A program made the translations under genes and the position numbers. From assembly GCA_031359995.1 (NCBI GenBank), contig JANMAT010000101.1:1-64000 (forward strand): a DNA stretch of 64,000 nucleotides, in the 5' to 3' direction. This DNA is from JANMAT01 sp031359995. GTDB lineage: Bacteria; Actinomycetota; Acidimicrobiia; Acidimicrobiales; Ilumatobacteraceae. Shown here one piece after another: positions 34,590-43,113 of the stretch. The notes under the pieces are model-generated. The model was given only the letters and a program-made list of their open reading frames with translations. It ran no database searches and had not been told where the DNA came from. Positions within the stretch are counted from its first letter, which is position 1. Each line of letters begins with the position of its first letter.

Positions 34590-34614
34590 GACGCCGCGCC
34601 GACGCCGCGCCGAC
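34590..34614. repeat. 11-bp direct repeat between convergent genes
   Basis: GACGCCGCGCC occurs twice in tandem (34590-34600 and 34601-34611), followed by GAC, in the short gap between the MFS and IclR stop codons. It forms no good hairpin and is probably a slippage repeat. Confidence 0.5.
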
Positions 34615-34615
34615 G

Positions 34616-35458
34616 TCAGAGCCGGCGCTGCAGGTCGGCGCTGATGGCGGCGGCCGCGTCACGCACCTCGGGTGCCAGCCGCTGACGGATCTGGTCGAGG
34701 GTGATGCGACTGGCGTGGGCCGACACGTTGATGGCGGCCACCACCTTGCCGCTGCGCGTCGTGAGCGGGGCGCTCACCGAACGCACACCTTCCTCGAGCT
34801 CCTGGTCGACCAGGCACCAGCCCTGGGCCCGGGCGCTGGCGATGACATCTTCGAGCCGCTGGCGGTCGACGATGGTGCGCGGCGTGAGCGCTCGCAGCTC
34901 GACGCGGTCGAGGTAGGCGCACAGCTCGGGCTGGGGGAGCGCGCCCAGCAGCACGCGCCCCATGGACGTGGCGTAGGCCGGCAGGCGGGAGCCGACGGCC
35001 AGCGACACCGTCATGATGCGCTTGGTGGGGATGCGCAGCACGTACACGATGTCGTCGCCGTCGAGCACTGACACCGACGACGACTCGTGCGTGCGCTCGA
35101 CCAGCGCCTCGAGGTGCGGCTCGGCGATCTCGGGCAGACCGAACGACGACAGGTAGGTGTAGCCGAGCTCGAGCACGCGAGGCCGCAGCGAGAAGCGCCG
35201 CCCGTCGAGCGTGACGTAGCCGAGGTGCTCGAGCGTGAGCAGGAAGCGGCGCGCCGCGGCGCGCGTGAGACCGGTGCGAGCAGCGACCTCGGACAGCGTG
35301 AGGGCGGGTTCGTCGCGCGTGAAGCACCGCAGCACGGCGAGGCCGCGCTCGAGCGACTGCACCAGATCGGTGCGGGGACGGCCGGCGACGACCGCGGGCC
35401 AATCGTCGGCCTCGGTCGTGGTTGACACGGTCGGCGCCCCCCGCTCAGACTTGTTCAT
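34616..35458 (-). CDS. IclR family regulator of the protocatechuate cluster
   Basis: The 280-residue protein has the IclR winged helix-turn-helix (about 30-85: LVQSLERGLAVLRCF, then LSEVAARTGLTRAAARRFLLTL) and the C-terminal effector domain (SVSVLDGDDIVYVLRIPTKR, YATSMGRVLLGALP). Best matches by eye are the PcaR/PcaU/PobR group that senses protocatechuate, 4-hydroxybenzoate or 3-oxoadipate. The ATG at 35458 (MNKSERG) lies 66 bases from the divergent pcaI start, with an inverted repeat between. It most likely controls the whole pca-pob unit. Whether it activates or represses cannot be read from sequence. Confidence 0.9.
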   Translation of the reverse strand: MNKSERGAPTVSTTTEADDWPAVVAGRPRTDLVQSLERGLAVLRCFTRDEPALTLSEVAARTGLTRAAARRFLLTLEHLGYVTLDGRRFSLRPRVLELGYTYLSSFGLPEIAEPHLEALVERTHESSSVSVLDGDDIVYVLRIPTKRIMTVSLAVGSRLPAYATSMGRVLLGALPQPELCAYLDRVELRALTPRTIVDRQRLEDVIASARAQGWCLVDQELEEGVRSVSAPLTTRSGKVVAAINVSAHASRITLDQIRQRLAPEVRDAAAAISADLQRRL

Positions 35459-35470
35459 GATCCGCACCCT

Positions 35471-35487
35471 TGTTCGTATTGTGAACA
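35471..35487. promoter_or_regulatory. IclR-type operator in the pca divergent promoter
   Basis: TGTTCGTATTGTGAACA has 5-bp inverted arms (TGTTC and GAACA) around seven AT-rich bases. It is centred in the gap between the IclR gene and pcaI. A further half-site TTGTTCAT overlaps the regulator start (35450-35457). Sequence form and position suit an IclR-family dimer site. Confidence 0.65.
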
Positions 35488-35524
35488 TTAGCAGTGCCGA
35501 GGGCCGCCACGGGAGCGTCGCACC

Positions 35525-36340
35525 GTGACCGTGGTGGCGAGCCTGGCCGAGGCCGTGGCCGCCAACGTGCGCGACGGCGACACCGTCGCCCTCGAGGGCT
35601 TCACGCACCTGATCCCCTTCGCCGCCGGCCACGAGATCATCCGCCAGGGCCGCCGCGACCTCACGCTCGTGCGCATGACACCCGACGTGATCTACGACCA
35701 GATGATCGGCATGGGCTGCGCGAAGAAGCTGGTGTTCTCGTGGGGCGGCAACCCCGGCGTGGGCAGCCTTCACCGGTTCCGTGACGCGGTCGAGAACAGC
35801 TGGCCGATGCCCCTGGCCATCGAGGAGCACAGCCACGCCGGCATGGCCAACCGGTACGTGGCCGGCGCCTCGGGTCTGCCCTTCGCCGTGTTGCGCGGCT
35901 ACCGCGGCACCGACCTGGTGGGGCGCACGCCGTCGATCGCCACCATCATCTGCCCGTTCACCGGTGAAGAGCTCACCGCGGTCGAAGCGGTGCGTCCCGA
36001 CGTCGGCATCATCCACGCGCAGCGGGCCGACCGAGACGGCAACGTGCAGTACTGGGGCATCCTCGGCGTGCAGAAGGAATGCGTGCTCGCATCGGTGCGC
36101 TCCATCGTCACCGTCGAGGAGATCGTCGACCGCCTCGAGCCCAGGCCCGGCGCGGTGGTGCTGCCGTCGTTCGCGGTGACCGCCGTGGTGCGCGTGCCGA
36201 ACGGGGCCACGCCGTCGTACGCCGACGGCTACTCCGAGCGCGACAACGCGTTCTACAGCGAGTGGGACATCATCAGCCGCGAACGCGGCAGCTTCGAGGA
36301 TTGGATGCGCGACAACGTGATGGCGGTGGCCGGTGTCTGA
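35525..36340 (+). CDS. pcaI: 3-oxoadipate CoA-transferase, subunit A
   Basis: The 271-residue protein is the alpha subunit of a class I CoA-transferase (VRDGDTVALEGFTHLIPFAAGHEIIRQ, with the GFTHLIPF and GGNPGVGS loops). With PcaJ it transfers CoA from succinyl-CoA to 3-oxoadipate. The GTG start at 35525 follows GGGAGCG. It is the first gene of a tightly packed unit and overlaps pcaJ by 8 bases. The size and the adjoining pcaHGBL genes favour 3-oxoadipate as substrate. Related actinobacterial CoA-transferases of cholesterol catabolism (IpdA) look similar, but the context argues against them. Confidence 0.88.
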   Translation: MTVVASLAEAVAANVRDGDTVALEGFTHLIPFAAGHEIIRQGRRDLTLVRMTPDVIYDQMIGMGCAKKLVFSWGGNPGVGSLHRFRDAVENSWPMPLAIEEHSHAGMANRYVAGASGLPFAVLRGYRGTDLVGRTPSIATIICPFTGEELTAVEAVRPDVGIIHAQRADRDGNVQYWGILGVQKECVLASVRSIVTVEEIVDRLEPRPGAVVLPSFAVTAVVRVPNGATPSYADGYSERDNAFYSEWDIISRERGSFEDWMRDNVMAVAGV

Positions 36341-37088
36341 GCTGACGTTCACCCGCGACGAGATGATGACCGTGGCCGCGGCCCGGTCGTTGCAGAACGG
36401 CATGAGCTGCTTTGTGGGCGTGGGCAAGCCGAGCCTGGCCGCCAACCTGGCGCGCCGCCTGCACGCACCCGACCTGCGCCTCATCTACGAGTCGGGCCCC
36501 ATCGGCGCCAAGCCCACCCGGATCCCGCTGTCGATCGGCGACGGCGAACTGGCCGCCACCGCCGACCTCGTGGTCAGCGTGCCCGAGATGTTCAACTACT
36601 GGCTGCAGTCGGGCCGCATCGACGTCGGCTTCCTGGGCGCGGCCGAGATCGACAAGTTCGGCAACATCAACACCACCGTCGTCGGCGACTACGACCACCC
36701 GAAGACGCGGCTGCCCGGGGCCGGCGGTGCACCCGAGATCGCCGCCAACGTCGGCGAGGTCGTGGTCATCGTGAAGCACTCGAAGCGGGCGCTGGTCGAC
36801 CGCGTCGGCTTCATCACGTCGTTCGGCAACGGCCGCGGCCCCGGTGACCGGGCCGCGCTCGGTCTGCGCGGCGCCGGCCCCACGTGCCTCATCACCGACC
36901 TCGGCATCCTGCGCCCCAACCCCGACACGGTCGAGTTCGAGCTCGCCGAGATCCACCCCGGCGTGGCACTCGACGAGGTGCTGGCCAACACGGGTTGGCC
37001 GCTGCAGGTGTCGTCGTCGCTGTCGACCACGGTGGCGCCCACCGAGTCCGACCTGGTGGCCCTGCGGGCCCTCGAGAGCGTGAGGTGA
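36333..37088 (+). CDS. pcaJ: 3-oxoadipate CoA-transferase, subunit B
   Basis: The 251-residue beta subunit carries the catalytic glutamate region of class I CoA-transferases (LRLIYESGPIGAKPTRIP, glutamate in ESG). GAAEIDKFGNINTTVVGDY and a C-terminal HPGVALDEVLANTGWPL follow. It starts with a GTG 8 bases inside pcaI, showing translational coupling. With PcaI it forms 3-oxoadipyl-CoA, the last step before thiolysis to succinyl-CoA and acetyl-CoA. Confidence 0.88.
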   Translation: MSELTFTRDEMMTVAAARSLQNGMSCFVGVGKPSLAANLARRLHAPDLRLIYESGPIGAKPTRIPLSIGDGELAATADLVVSVPEMFNYWLQSGRIDVGFLGAAEIDKFGNINTTVVGDYDHPKTRLPGAGGAPEIAANVGEVVVIVKHSKRALVDRVGFITSFGNGRGPGDRAALGLRGAGPTCLITDLGILRPNPDTVEFELAEIHPGVALDEVLANTGWPLQVSSSLSTTVAPTESDLVALRALESVR

Positions 37089-37163
37089 CCATGGACGCCT
37101 GCCGCATCGGTGTGGGGCAGGGCAGCGCCGTGGTCGTGCAAGCATGACGCCGGAGGTCCACCG

Positions 37164-37841
37164 ATGAGTGCACTCGAGCTCGATCCCGATCTGGCCCACG
37201 CCGAGTACCGCTCCACCGAGTTGCGTGCGCCCAAGCGGGCGCCGCTGGTGGTACCCATGGGCGAGGTCGAGAAGACCGGTCCGCTCTACGGGCCTACCGA
37301 CGTCGACCCGTCCGAGGCCGATCTGACCCGCCAGGCCCATGGCGAGCCGCTGGGCGAGCGCATCATCGTGACGGGCCGCGTGCTCAACGGTGACGGCACG
37401 CCGGTGCCGAACGTCCTCGTCGAGATCTGGCAGGCCAACGCCGCCGGCCGCTACGCCCACCAGGGCGACCAGCACCCCGCGCCGCTCGACGCGAACTTCC
37501 ATGGAGCAGGGCGCTGCGTCACCGACGCGCGGGGGGAGTACCGCTTCGTGTCGATCAGGCCCGGCGCGTACCCTTGGCGCAACCACCACAACGCCTGGCG
37601 TCCGGCCCACATCCACTTCTCGCTGTTCGGCCGCAACTTCACCGAGCGATTGATCACGCAGATGTACTTCCCCGGTGACCCGCTGTTCGCCCTCGACCCG
37701 ATCTTCAACTCCGTGCCGGCCGAGGGCCGCGACCTCATGGTGTCGACGTTCGACATCGAGGTGACCGAACCCGAGTGGGCCCTCGGCTACCGCTGGGACA
37801 TCGTGCTGCGCGGCCAGCGTGCCACCCCGATGGAGCGCTGA
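37164..37841 (+). CDS. pcaH: protocatechuate 3,4-dioxygenase, beta subunit
   Basis: The 225-residue intradiol dioxygenase has all four iron(III) ligands: Y97 (AAGRYAH), Y136 (PGAYPW), H149 and H151 (RPAHIHFSLFG). It cleaves protocatechuate between the hydroxyls to 3-carboxy-cis,cis-muconate together with PcaG. GGAGG lies 8 bases before the ATG at 37164. Its stop is one base before the pcaG ATG, so the two are co-translated. The DPxFNS region (DPIFNSVP) is also typical. Confidence 0.95.
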   Translation: MSALELDPDLAHAEYRSTELRAPKRAPLVVPMGEVEKTGPLYGPTDVDPSEADLTRQAHGEPLGERIIVTGRVLNGDGTPVPNVLVEIWQANAAGRYAHQGDQHPAPLDANFHGAGRCVTDARGEYRFVSIRPGAYPWRNHHNAWRPAHIHFSLFGRNFTERLITQMYFPGDPLFALDPIFNSVPAEGRDLMVSTFDIEVTEPEWALGYRWDIVLRGQRATPMER

Positions 37842-37842
37842 G

Positions 37843-38322
37843 ATGACGCCACGACCGCAGACCCCTTCGCAGACGATCGGCCCGTTCTTCCACGTGGCCA
37901 TCACCTCGGCCGGCCCCGTCACCGTGGGCGCCGGCGACGGCCCGCTGTTGCACGGTCGCGTGATCGACGGTGCCGGCGCAGCCGTGGGCGACTCGCTGGT
38001 CGAGGTGTGGGACGGCACCCACTTCGGCCGCTGCCACACCGACGCCGAGGGCTGGTACTCGTTCCAGCTGCCGGCGCCGTCCACCCCGAGCTCCGACCAG
38101 GCGCCGTACCTGGCCGTGTCGGTGTTCGCCCGCGGGCTGCTGGGCCGGCTGATGACCCGCTGCTACCTGCCGGCCAACGAGGCGGCCCAGACCGCCGACC
38201 CGTTGCTGCGCTCGCTGCCCGACGACCTGAAGGCCACGCTACTGGCCGAGGCCGACAGCGACACCCTGCGCTTCGACATCCACCTGCAGGGCGAGCACGA
38301 AACGGTGTTCCTTGCCGTCTGA
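37843..38322 (+). CDS. pcaG: protocatechuate 3,4-dioxygenase, alpha subunit
   Basis: The 159-residue protein begins MTPRPQTPSQTIGPFFH, the classic PcaG N-terminus, and continues with SLVEVWDGTHFGRCHTDAEGWY and YLAVSVFARGLLGRLMTRCYL. It lacks iron ligands, as expected for the structural alpha subunit that shapes the active site. It is somewhat shorter than the usual 180-200 residues. It follows pcaH directly, and the next gene begins inside its 3' end. Confidence 0.93.
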   Translation: MTPRPQTPSQTIGPFFHVAITSAGPVTVGAGDGPLLHGRVIDGAGAAVGDSLVEVWDGTHFGRCHTDAEGWYSFQLPAPSTPSSDQAPYLAVSVFARGLLGRLMTRCYLPANEAAQTADPLLRSLPDDLKATLLAEADSDTLRFDIHLQGEHETVFLAV

Positions 38323-39622
38323 GGACCTCTGGGGCGTCACCACCGACGCGATGGCCGAGGTCACGAGCGCGTCGGCGTGGGTGGAGCGGATGGTCAGCGT
38401 GGAAGCTGCGCTCAGCCGGGCCCTGTCGGAGGTGGGTGTGGCCCCCGCAGGCACGGTGCCGCTGGGTGCGTCCCTCGACGTGGCCAGCATCGTGGCCCGG
38501 TCGCGGGTCGCGGGTACACCGGTGATCCCGCTCGTGGCCGACCTGGTCGCCGAGTTCGGTCCGTCGGTGCACGTCGGCGCCACGAGCCAGGACATCATCG
38601 ACGTCGGCTTGGCCCTCACGGGTCGCACGGCCGTGGGCGCTCTCGCACCCGACGCCGAGCGGTGCGCGGCGGCGCTGGCCGAGCTCGCCGGCACCCATCG
38701 CACCAGCGTCGTCGCCGGCCGCACGCTGCTGCAGCAGGGTGCGCCGACCTCGTTCGGACTCGTGGCCGCCGGGTGGCTCACGGGCATCGTCGACGCGTGG
38801 GCCGGGCTGCTCATCGCCGCGCGGGCGGTGCCGGCCCAGCTGGGCGGGCCCGTCGGCACGTTGAGCGCGCTCGGCACGAAGGGGCCGGAGGTGCTGACCC
38901 GGTTCGCCCGCGACCTCGGCCTGCCCGAACCGACGTTGGCCTGGCACACGAACCGGCAGCCGATCGCTCGAGTCGCCGCCGCGTTGGCGATCCTGGCCGG
39001 CTCGGTGCACAAGGTCGCCGCCGATCTCGCCCTGCACGCCCAGACCGAGATCGGCGAGGTCGCCGAGCGCAGCGAACCGGGCCGCGGCACGTCGTCGGCC
39101 ATGCCCCACAAGCGCAACCCGGTGGCGTCGGTGCGCGCCATGGCGGCGGCACGGCAAGTGGCCCCCATCGCCGGGGGCATCCTCGCCGGCATGGCCGACC
39201 ATCCGTTCCAACGCGCGGTCGGCGCGTGGCAGGCCGAGGTCCCCGCCCTCAACTCGATGTACGGCTTCGTGGCCGTCGCCCTCGAATCGCTGGCCGACGC
39301 GCTCCGCGGGCTGCACGTCGACGGCGACCGCATGCGGGCCAACCTCGATCCGCGCGGCGGATGGTCGGCTGAGGCCGCGTCGGTCGCGCTCACACCGCAC
39401 CTTGGTCGCGAGGGCGCCCGCACCGCGGTCGCGGCCGCATCCGACGCGGCGCGGACCAACGGCACCGCGCTGCTCGCTGAGCTGCGCGCGGCCATGACCG
39501 CCGACGCCGTGCCGGCCGACGTGCTGGAGGCGGCCGGCGATCCGGCCGCCCTCCTCGGATCGTCGAGCGTGTTCATCGACCGGGCCCTGGCCCACTATCG
39601 GGAGTCGGCCCTGCACCCATGA
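38312..39622 (+). CDS. pcaB: 3-carboxy-cis,cis-muconate cycloisomerase
   Basis: The 436-residue protein belongs to the fumarase/aspartase superfamily and shows its signature GTSSAMPHKRNPVASVRA (about 264-281) and HVGATSQDIIDVGLAL. It converts carboxymuconate to 4-carboxymuconolactone. The start is a TTG at 38312 that overlaps pcaG by 11 bases. The first ATG downstream would remove conserved N-terminal sequence. The stop overlaps the next ATG (ATGA). Confidence 0.93.
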   Translation: MPSEDLWGVTTDAMAEVTSASAWVERMVSVEAALSRALSEVGVAPAGTVPLGASLDVASIVARSRVAGTPVIPLVADLVAEFGPSVHVGATSQDIIDVGLALTGRTAVGALAPDAERCAAALAELAGTHRTSVVAGRTLLQQGAPTSFGLVAAGWLTGIVDAWAGLLIAARAVPAQLGGPVGTLSALGTKGPEVLTRFARDLGLPEPTLAWHTNRQPIARVAAALAILAGSVHKVAADLALHAQTEIGEVAERSEPGRGTSSAMPHKRNPVASVRAMAAARQVAPIAGGILAGMADHPFQRAVGAWQAEVPALNSMYGFVAVALESLADALRGLHVDGDRMRANLDPRGGWSAEAASVALTPHLGREGARTAVAAASDAARTNGTALLAELRAAMTADAVPADVLEAAGDPAALLGSSSVFIDRALAHYRESALHP

Positions 39623-40767
39623 CGACGCTGCCCTTCCACCGCTTCGACGGCCCCGACGACGCACCCGTCGTGGTGCTGTCGAACTCGCTCGGCACCGACC
39701 TGCACCTGTGGGACGCCCAGGTCGCCGCGCTGGCCCGGCACCTGCGCGTGCTGCGCTACGACACCCGCGGCCACGGGCAGACGCCGGCGACGCCCGGTCC
39801 GTACACCCTCGACGCGCTGGCCGGCGACGCGCTGGCCCTGCTCGACCACCACGGCATCGAGCGGGCGTCGTTCGCCGGCGTGTCGCTGGGCGGCATGACG
39901 GCCATGGCCGTGGCGCTGGCCGCACCCGAGCGGGTCGACCGCCTCGTGCTGTGCTGCACCTCGGCCGCGCTGGGTCCGGCCCAGGGCTGGCACGACCGGG
40001 CCGCGCTCGTACGGGCCCAGGGCATGGCCGCGGTGGTGGACGCGGTGCTGGCCCGCTGGTTCACGCCGGCGGCGCCGCCGGCCCTGGTCGAGTCGGTGCG
40101 GGCCATGCTGCTGGCCACCGACCCCGATGGCTACGCCGCGTGCTGTGAGGCCATCGCCGCCATGGATCTGTTGCGTCACCTGCCCGGCATCACCGCGCCC
40201 ACGTTGGTGATCACCGGCGCCGACGACCCGGCCACCCCGCCGGAGCACGGGCAGGCCATCGCTGCCGCCATCCCGGCGGCGCGCCTGCTGAGCGTGCCGT
40301 CGGCCGCCCACCTGGCCAACGTCGAGCGGGCCTCCATCGTCACCACGGCGATGCTGGCCCACTTGGCGCCCGACGCGCTGGCGCTCGGCGACCCACTGAC
40401 CCACGCCGCCGGCATGGGCGTGCGTCGCGCCGTGCTGGGCGACGCCCACGTCGACCGGGCCAACAGTCGCATCACCCCGCTCACCGCCGACTTCCAGGAC
40501 CTCATCACCCGCTACGCGTGGGGCGAGATCTGGACCCGCGGCGAACTGGAGCGCGCGACCCGCAGCGCCATCACCATCGCCATGATGGTGGCCCTCGGCC
40601 ACTGGGAGGAGCTGGCCATGCACCTCACCGCCGCCCGCCGCAACGGCATGACCGTCGCCCAGATCCGCGAGGTCCTGTTGCAGACCGCCATCTACTGCGG
40701 CGTGCCCGCCGCCAACCACGCCTTCAGCGTCGCCTCCACCGTGCTGGCCCACGACATCGAGTCCTGA
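39619..40767 (+). CDS. pcaL: fused 3-oxoadipate enol-lactonase / 4-carboxymuconolactone decarboxylase
   Basis: The 382-residue protein joins PcaD and PcaC. Residues 1 to about 250 form an alpha/beta hydrolase with nucleophile S89 (GVSLGG), DDPATPP aspartate region and SAAHLANVE histidine. Residues about 265-382 form a carboxymuconolactone decarboxylase domain (GMGVRRAVLGDAHVDRA, MVALGHWEELAMHL, LLQTAIYCGVPAANHAF). The fusion, called PcaL, is typical of Actinobacteria. It carries out decarboxylation and lactone hydrolysis to 3-oxoadipate. It overlaps pcaB by 4 bases. Confidence 0.95.
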   Translation: MTTLPFHRFDGPDDAPVVVLSNSLGTDLHLWDAQVAALARHLRVLRYDTRGHGQTPATPGPYTLDALAGDALALLDHHGIERASFAGVSLGGMTAMAVALAAPERVDRLVLCCTSAALGPAQGWHDRAALVRAQGMAAVVDAVLARWFTPAAPPALVESVRAMLLATDPDGYAACCEAIAAMDLLRHLPGITAPTLVITGADDPATPPEHGQAIAAAIPAARLLSVPSAAHLANVERASIVTTAMLAHLAPDALALGDPLTHAAGMGVRRAVLGDAHVDRANSRITPLTADFQDLITRYAWGEIWTRGELERATRSAITIAMMVALGHWEELAMHLTAARRNGMTVAQIREVLLQTAIYCGVPAANHAFSVASTVLAHDIES

Positions 40768-40775
40768 GGAGATCC

Positions 40776-41948
40776 GTGCGCACCCAGGTCGCCATCATCG
40801 GCGGTGGTCCCGCCGGCCTGCTGCTGTCGCACCTGCTCGACGCGTCGGGCGTCGCCAACGTGGTGCTCGAACTGCGCAGCCGCGACTACGTGCTCGGCCG
40901 CATCCGCGCCGGCGTCATCGAGCACGGCTCGGCCCAGGTGCTGCGCTCGGTCGGCCTGGGCGAGCGCATGGACCGCGAGGGCTTCGTGCACGAGGGCGTG
41001 TTCCTGTCCACCGACCGCCGCGGCTTTCGCATCGACTTCCAGCGCCTCGTCGGCAGGAGCGTCATGGTGTACGGCCAGACCGAGGTGCAGAAGGATCTGT
41101 TCGACGCGCGGGACCGGTCCAACGGTGCGGTGATCGACGAGGCCGACGACGTGCAGCTGCACGACGTCGACACCGACCATCCGTACGTCACGTATCGGCG
41201 GGGGAGCAGCCCCACCGAGCGCCTCGACTGCGAGTACATCGCCGGCTGCGACGGTTCCCACGGCGTGAGCCGCTCCGCCTTTCCGGCCGGCGTGCAGCGC
41301 ACCTACGAGCGGCTCTACCCGTTCGGCTGGCTCGGCATCCTGAGCGAGACGCCACCGGTGAGCCACGAGCTCATCTACGCCCAGCACGAGCGAGGCTTCG
41401 CCCTGTGCTCCATGCGCAACCCGATGCTCAGCCGCTACTACCTGCAGTGCACCCTCGACGACGCGCCCGAGGCGTGGAGCGACCAGCGCTTCTGGGACGA
41501 GCTGCGCCGCCGCATCCCCGCCGAGGCGGCCGACACGCTGGTGACCGGGCCCTCGATCGAGAAGTCGACAACGCCGCTGCGCAGCTTCGTGGCCGAACCG
41601 ATGCGGTACGGCCGGGTCTTCCTGGCCGGTGACTCGGCCCACCTGGTGCCGCCCACCGGCGCCAAGGGCCTGAACCTGGCCGTGAGCGACGTGGTCTACC
41701 TGAGCCGGGCGTTGGCCGAGCACTACCACGAGCGAAGCGATGCCGGTCTCGACACCTACTCGGCCACCGCGCTGGCGCGCGTGTGGAAGGCGGTGCGATT
41801 CTCGTGGTGGATGACCACCCTGCTGCACCAGTTCCCCGACGAGGGCGGCTTCTCCCAGCGCATCCAGGAGACCGAGCTCGACTACCTGTCGGCCTCCGAC
41901 GCCGCCCAGACCGCCATGGCCGAGAACTACGTCGGCCTGCCGTACTGA
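40776..41948 (+). CDS. pobA: 4-hydroxybenzoate 3-monooxygenase
   Basis: The 390-residue flavoprotein has GGGPAGLLLSHLL (FAD), the middle DG motif (GCDGSHGVSRSAFP) and FLAGDSAHLVPPTGAKGLNL, all in the positions of PobA. YGRVF and PFGWLGILSE also match the PobA subfamily. It hydroxylates 4-hydroxybenzoate to protocatechuate, the substrate of PcaHG. The GTG at 40776 follows GAGGAGA. As the last gene of the unit it links 4-hydroxybenzoate use to the pca genes. Its 3' end is followed by two palindromic repeats. Confidence 0.93.
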   Translation: MRTQVAIIGGGPAGLLLSHLLDASGVANVVLELRSRDYVLGRIRAGVIEHGSAQVLRSVGLGERMDREGFVHEGVFLSTDRRGFRIDFQRLVGRSVMVYGQTEVQKDLFDARDRSNGAVIDEADDVQLHDVDTDHPYVTYRRGSSPTERLDCEYIAGCDGSHGVSRSAFPAGVQRTYERLYPFGWLGILSETPPVSHELIYAQHERGFALCSMRNPMLSRYYLQCTLDDAPEAWSDQRFWDELRRRIPAEAADTLVTGPSIEKSTTPLRSFVAEPMRYGRVFLAGDSAHLVPPTGAKGLNLAVSDVVYLSRALAEHYHERSDAGLDTYSATALARVWKAVRFSWWMTTLLHQFPDEGGFSQRIQETELDYLSASDAAQTAMAENYVGLPY

Positions 41949-42005
41949 GGGTGGGTCCGGGCCGCTCCTCGGTCCTTCCGCCTCTCGCTCTACAGGTCTC
42001 CCGGT

Positions 42006-42056
42006 CGCTCTGATTGAACCGGACACGCGCCGGCGCGGTTTCGCGCAACCAGAGCG
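42006..42056. repeat. palindromic repeat family B, copy 1
   Basis: The 51-base element starts CGCTCTGATTG and ends CAACCAGAGCG. Its ends pair over 10 of 11 positions. It matches copy 2 at 39 of 51 positions in the same orientation, 72 bases apart. It lies in the gap between convergent pobA and the MBL gene. Confidence 0.7.
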
Positions 42057-42077
42057 TGGGGGCGCCCGGCACCCATT

Positions 42078-42128
42078 CGCTCTGTTTGCGCGACACACGC
42101 CCTCGGGCGGTTCCGCGCAAACAGAGCG
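42078..42128. repeat. palindromic repeat family B, copy 2 (15-bp perfect arms)
   Basis: CGCTCTGTTTGCGCG (42078-42092) and CGCGCAAACAGAGCG (42114-42128) are perfect 15-bp complements around a 21-base insert. This is a very stable potential hairpin in the convergent gap and may terminate both genes. Two same-size copies suggest a REP-like repetitive element rather than a one-off terminator. Confidence 0.75.
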
Positions 42129-42176
42129 CCAGGCAGAGCTGGGACCCGGCCGGCGCCCGAAGGCGGCGGGCCCGGC

Positions 42177-43109
42177 TCAGATGATGCCGGCGAGCCTGCC
42201 CATCTCGATGAACAGGTTCGGCACCGGGTTGGGAGTGCGGCCGGGGTCGAGCTCACGGTAGAGCGTCTCCATGTTGACCACGACGCGCTCGTGGTCGAGC
42301 CAGCCGGCGTACTCGCCGAGCGCGATGTCGCGCGCCGCCTCCACCGGGCCCATGCCGGCGGCGTGGCGCACTCGGCCCTCGCGGTCGAGCATCTCCAGGT
42401 AGTCGCGCACCTTGCGGGCGCCGGCGGCATCGGTGACCGGTCCGTGGCCGGGCACGATGGCGGTGGGCTCCAACGCCAGGATCGCGTCCACGGCGTCGAT
42501 CCAGTTGCGCAGCGTGCCCGCCCACGCGATGGGTGTGCCGTCGATGAACAGCAGGTCGCCCGTGTACACGACGCCGGCGTCGGGCAGGTGCACGATCACG
42601 TCGCCATCGGTGTGGGCCGGGCCCAACTGCACCAGCGACACCGGGCGGTCGCCGACCACCACGTCCAGGTGCCCCTCGAACGTCTCGTCGGGCGGCGGCA
42701 CCTCGATGCCGCTGAAGTCGAAGGCGCCGAACATCTTGCGGAACACGGTGCCGAGCTCGCCCGGCGCCTGCTGCATGGAGGCCAGCATCGACGCCGGCAC
42801 GTTGGTGAGCTCATGGGCGGTGGCGCGCGACATGATCACGCGCGCCTGGTCGGCCACGAGCTGGTTGCCGAAGCAGTGGTCACCGTTGGCGTGGGTGTTC
42901 ACGACCGTGGCGATCGGTGCCGTGGCCGTCACCGTGGCCATCGTGTCGAGCATCTGACGGGTGAGGGCCAGATCGAAGAGCGTGTCGACCAGCAGCGAGG
43001 AGCCGCCGCCGGTCACGAGACCGGCGTTGCTCCACCCCCAGCTGCCGTCGGGCTGCAGGTAGGCGAACGCTCCGTCGCCCACTTCGCGGAGGCCACGGTC
43101 GTACGCCAT
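42177..43109 (-). CDS. metallo-beta-lactamase-fold hydrolase
   Basis: The 310-residue protein has the MBL motif as H73-A-N-G-D77-H78 (NTHANGDHCFG), followed by histidine/aspartate positions in LGPAHTDGDVIVHLPDAGVVYTGDLLF and VPGHGPVTDA. The second histidine of HxHxDH is asparagine, as in many glyoxalase II-like and quinoprotein-relay-type members. The substrate is unknown. It starts 4 bases after the thiolase stop and is probably co-transcribed with it. Confidence 0.87.
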   Translation of the reverse strand: MAYDRGLREVGDGAFAYLQPDGSWGWSNAGLVTGGGSSLLVDTLFDLALTRQMLDTMATVTATAPIATVVNTHANGDHCFGNQLVADQARVIMSRATAHELTNVPASMLASMQQAPGELGTVFRKMFGAFDFSGIEVPPPDETFEGHLDVVVGDRPVSLVQLGPAHTDGDVIVHLPDAGVVYTGDLLFIDGTPIAWAGTLRNWIDAVDAILALEPTAIVPGHGPVTDAAGARKVRDYLEMLDREGRVRHAAGMGPVEAARDIALGEYAGWLDHERVVVNMETLYRELDPGRTPNPVPNLFIEMGRLAGII

Positions 43110-43113
43110 CGCG

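Noticed and set aside
34590..34614. GC-rich direct repeat considered as a terminator
   Set aside because: It is a direct, not inverted, repeat and cannot form a good hairpin, so it was listed only as a repeat.
35525..37088. CoA-transferase pair considered as the cholesterol-ring enzyme IpdAB
   Set aside because: The sequences are of the same class, but the pair is fused into a unit with pcaH, pcaG, pcaB, pcaL and pobA and an IclR regulator, which supports PcaIJ.
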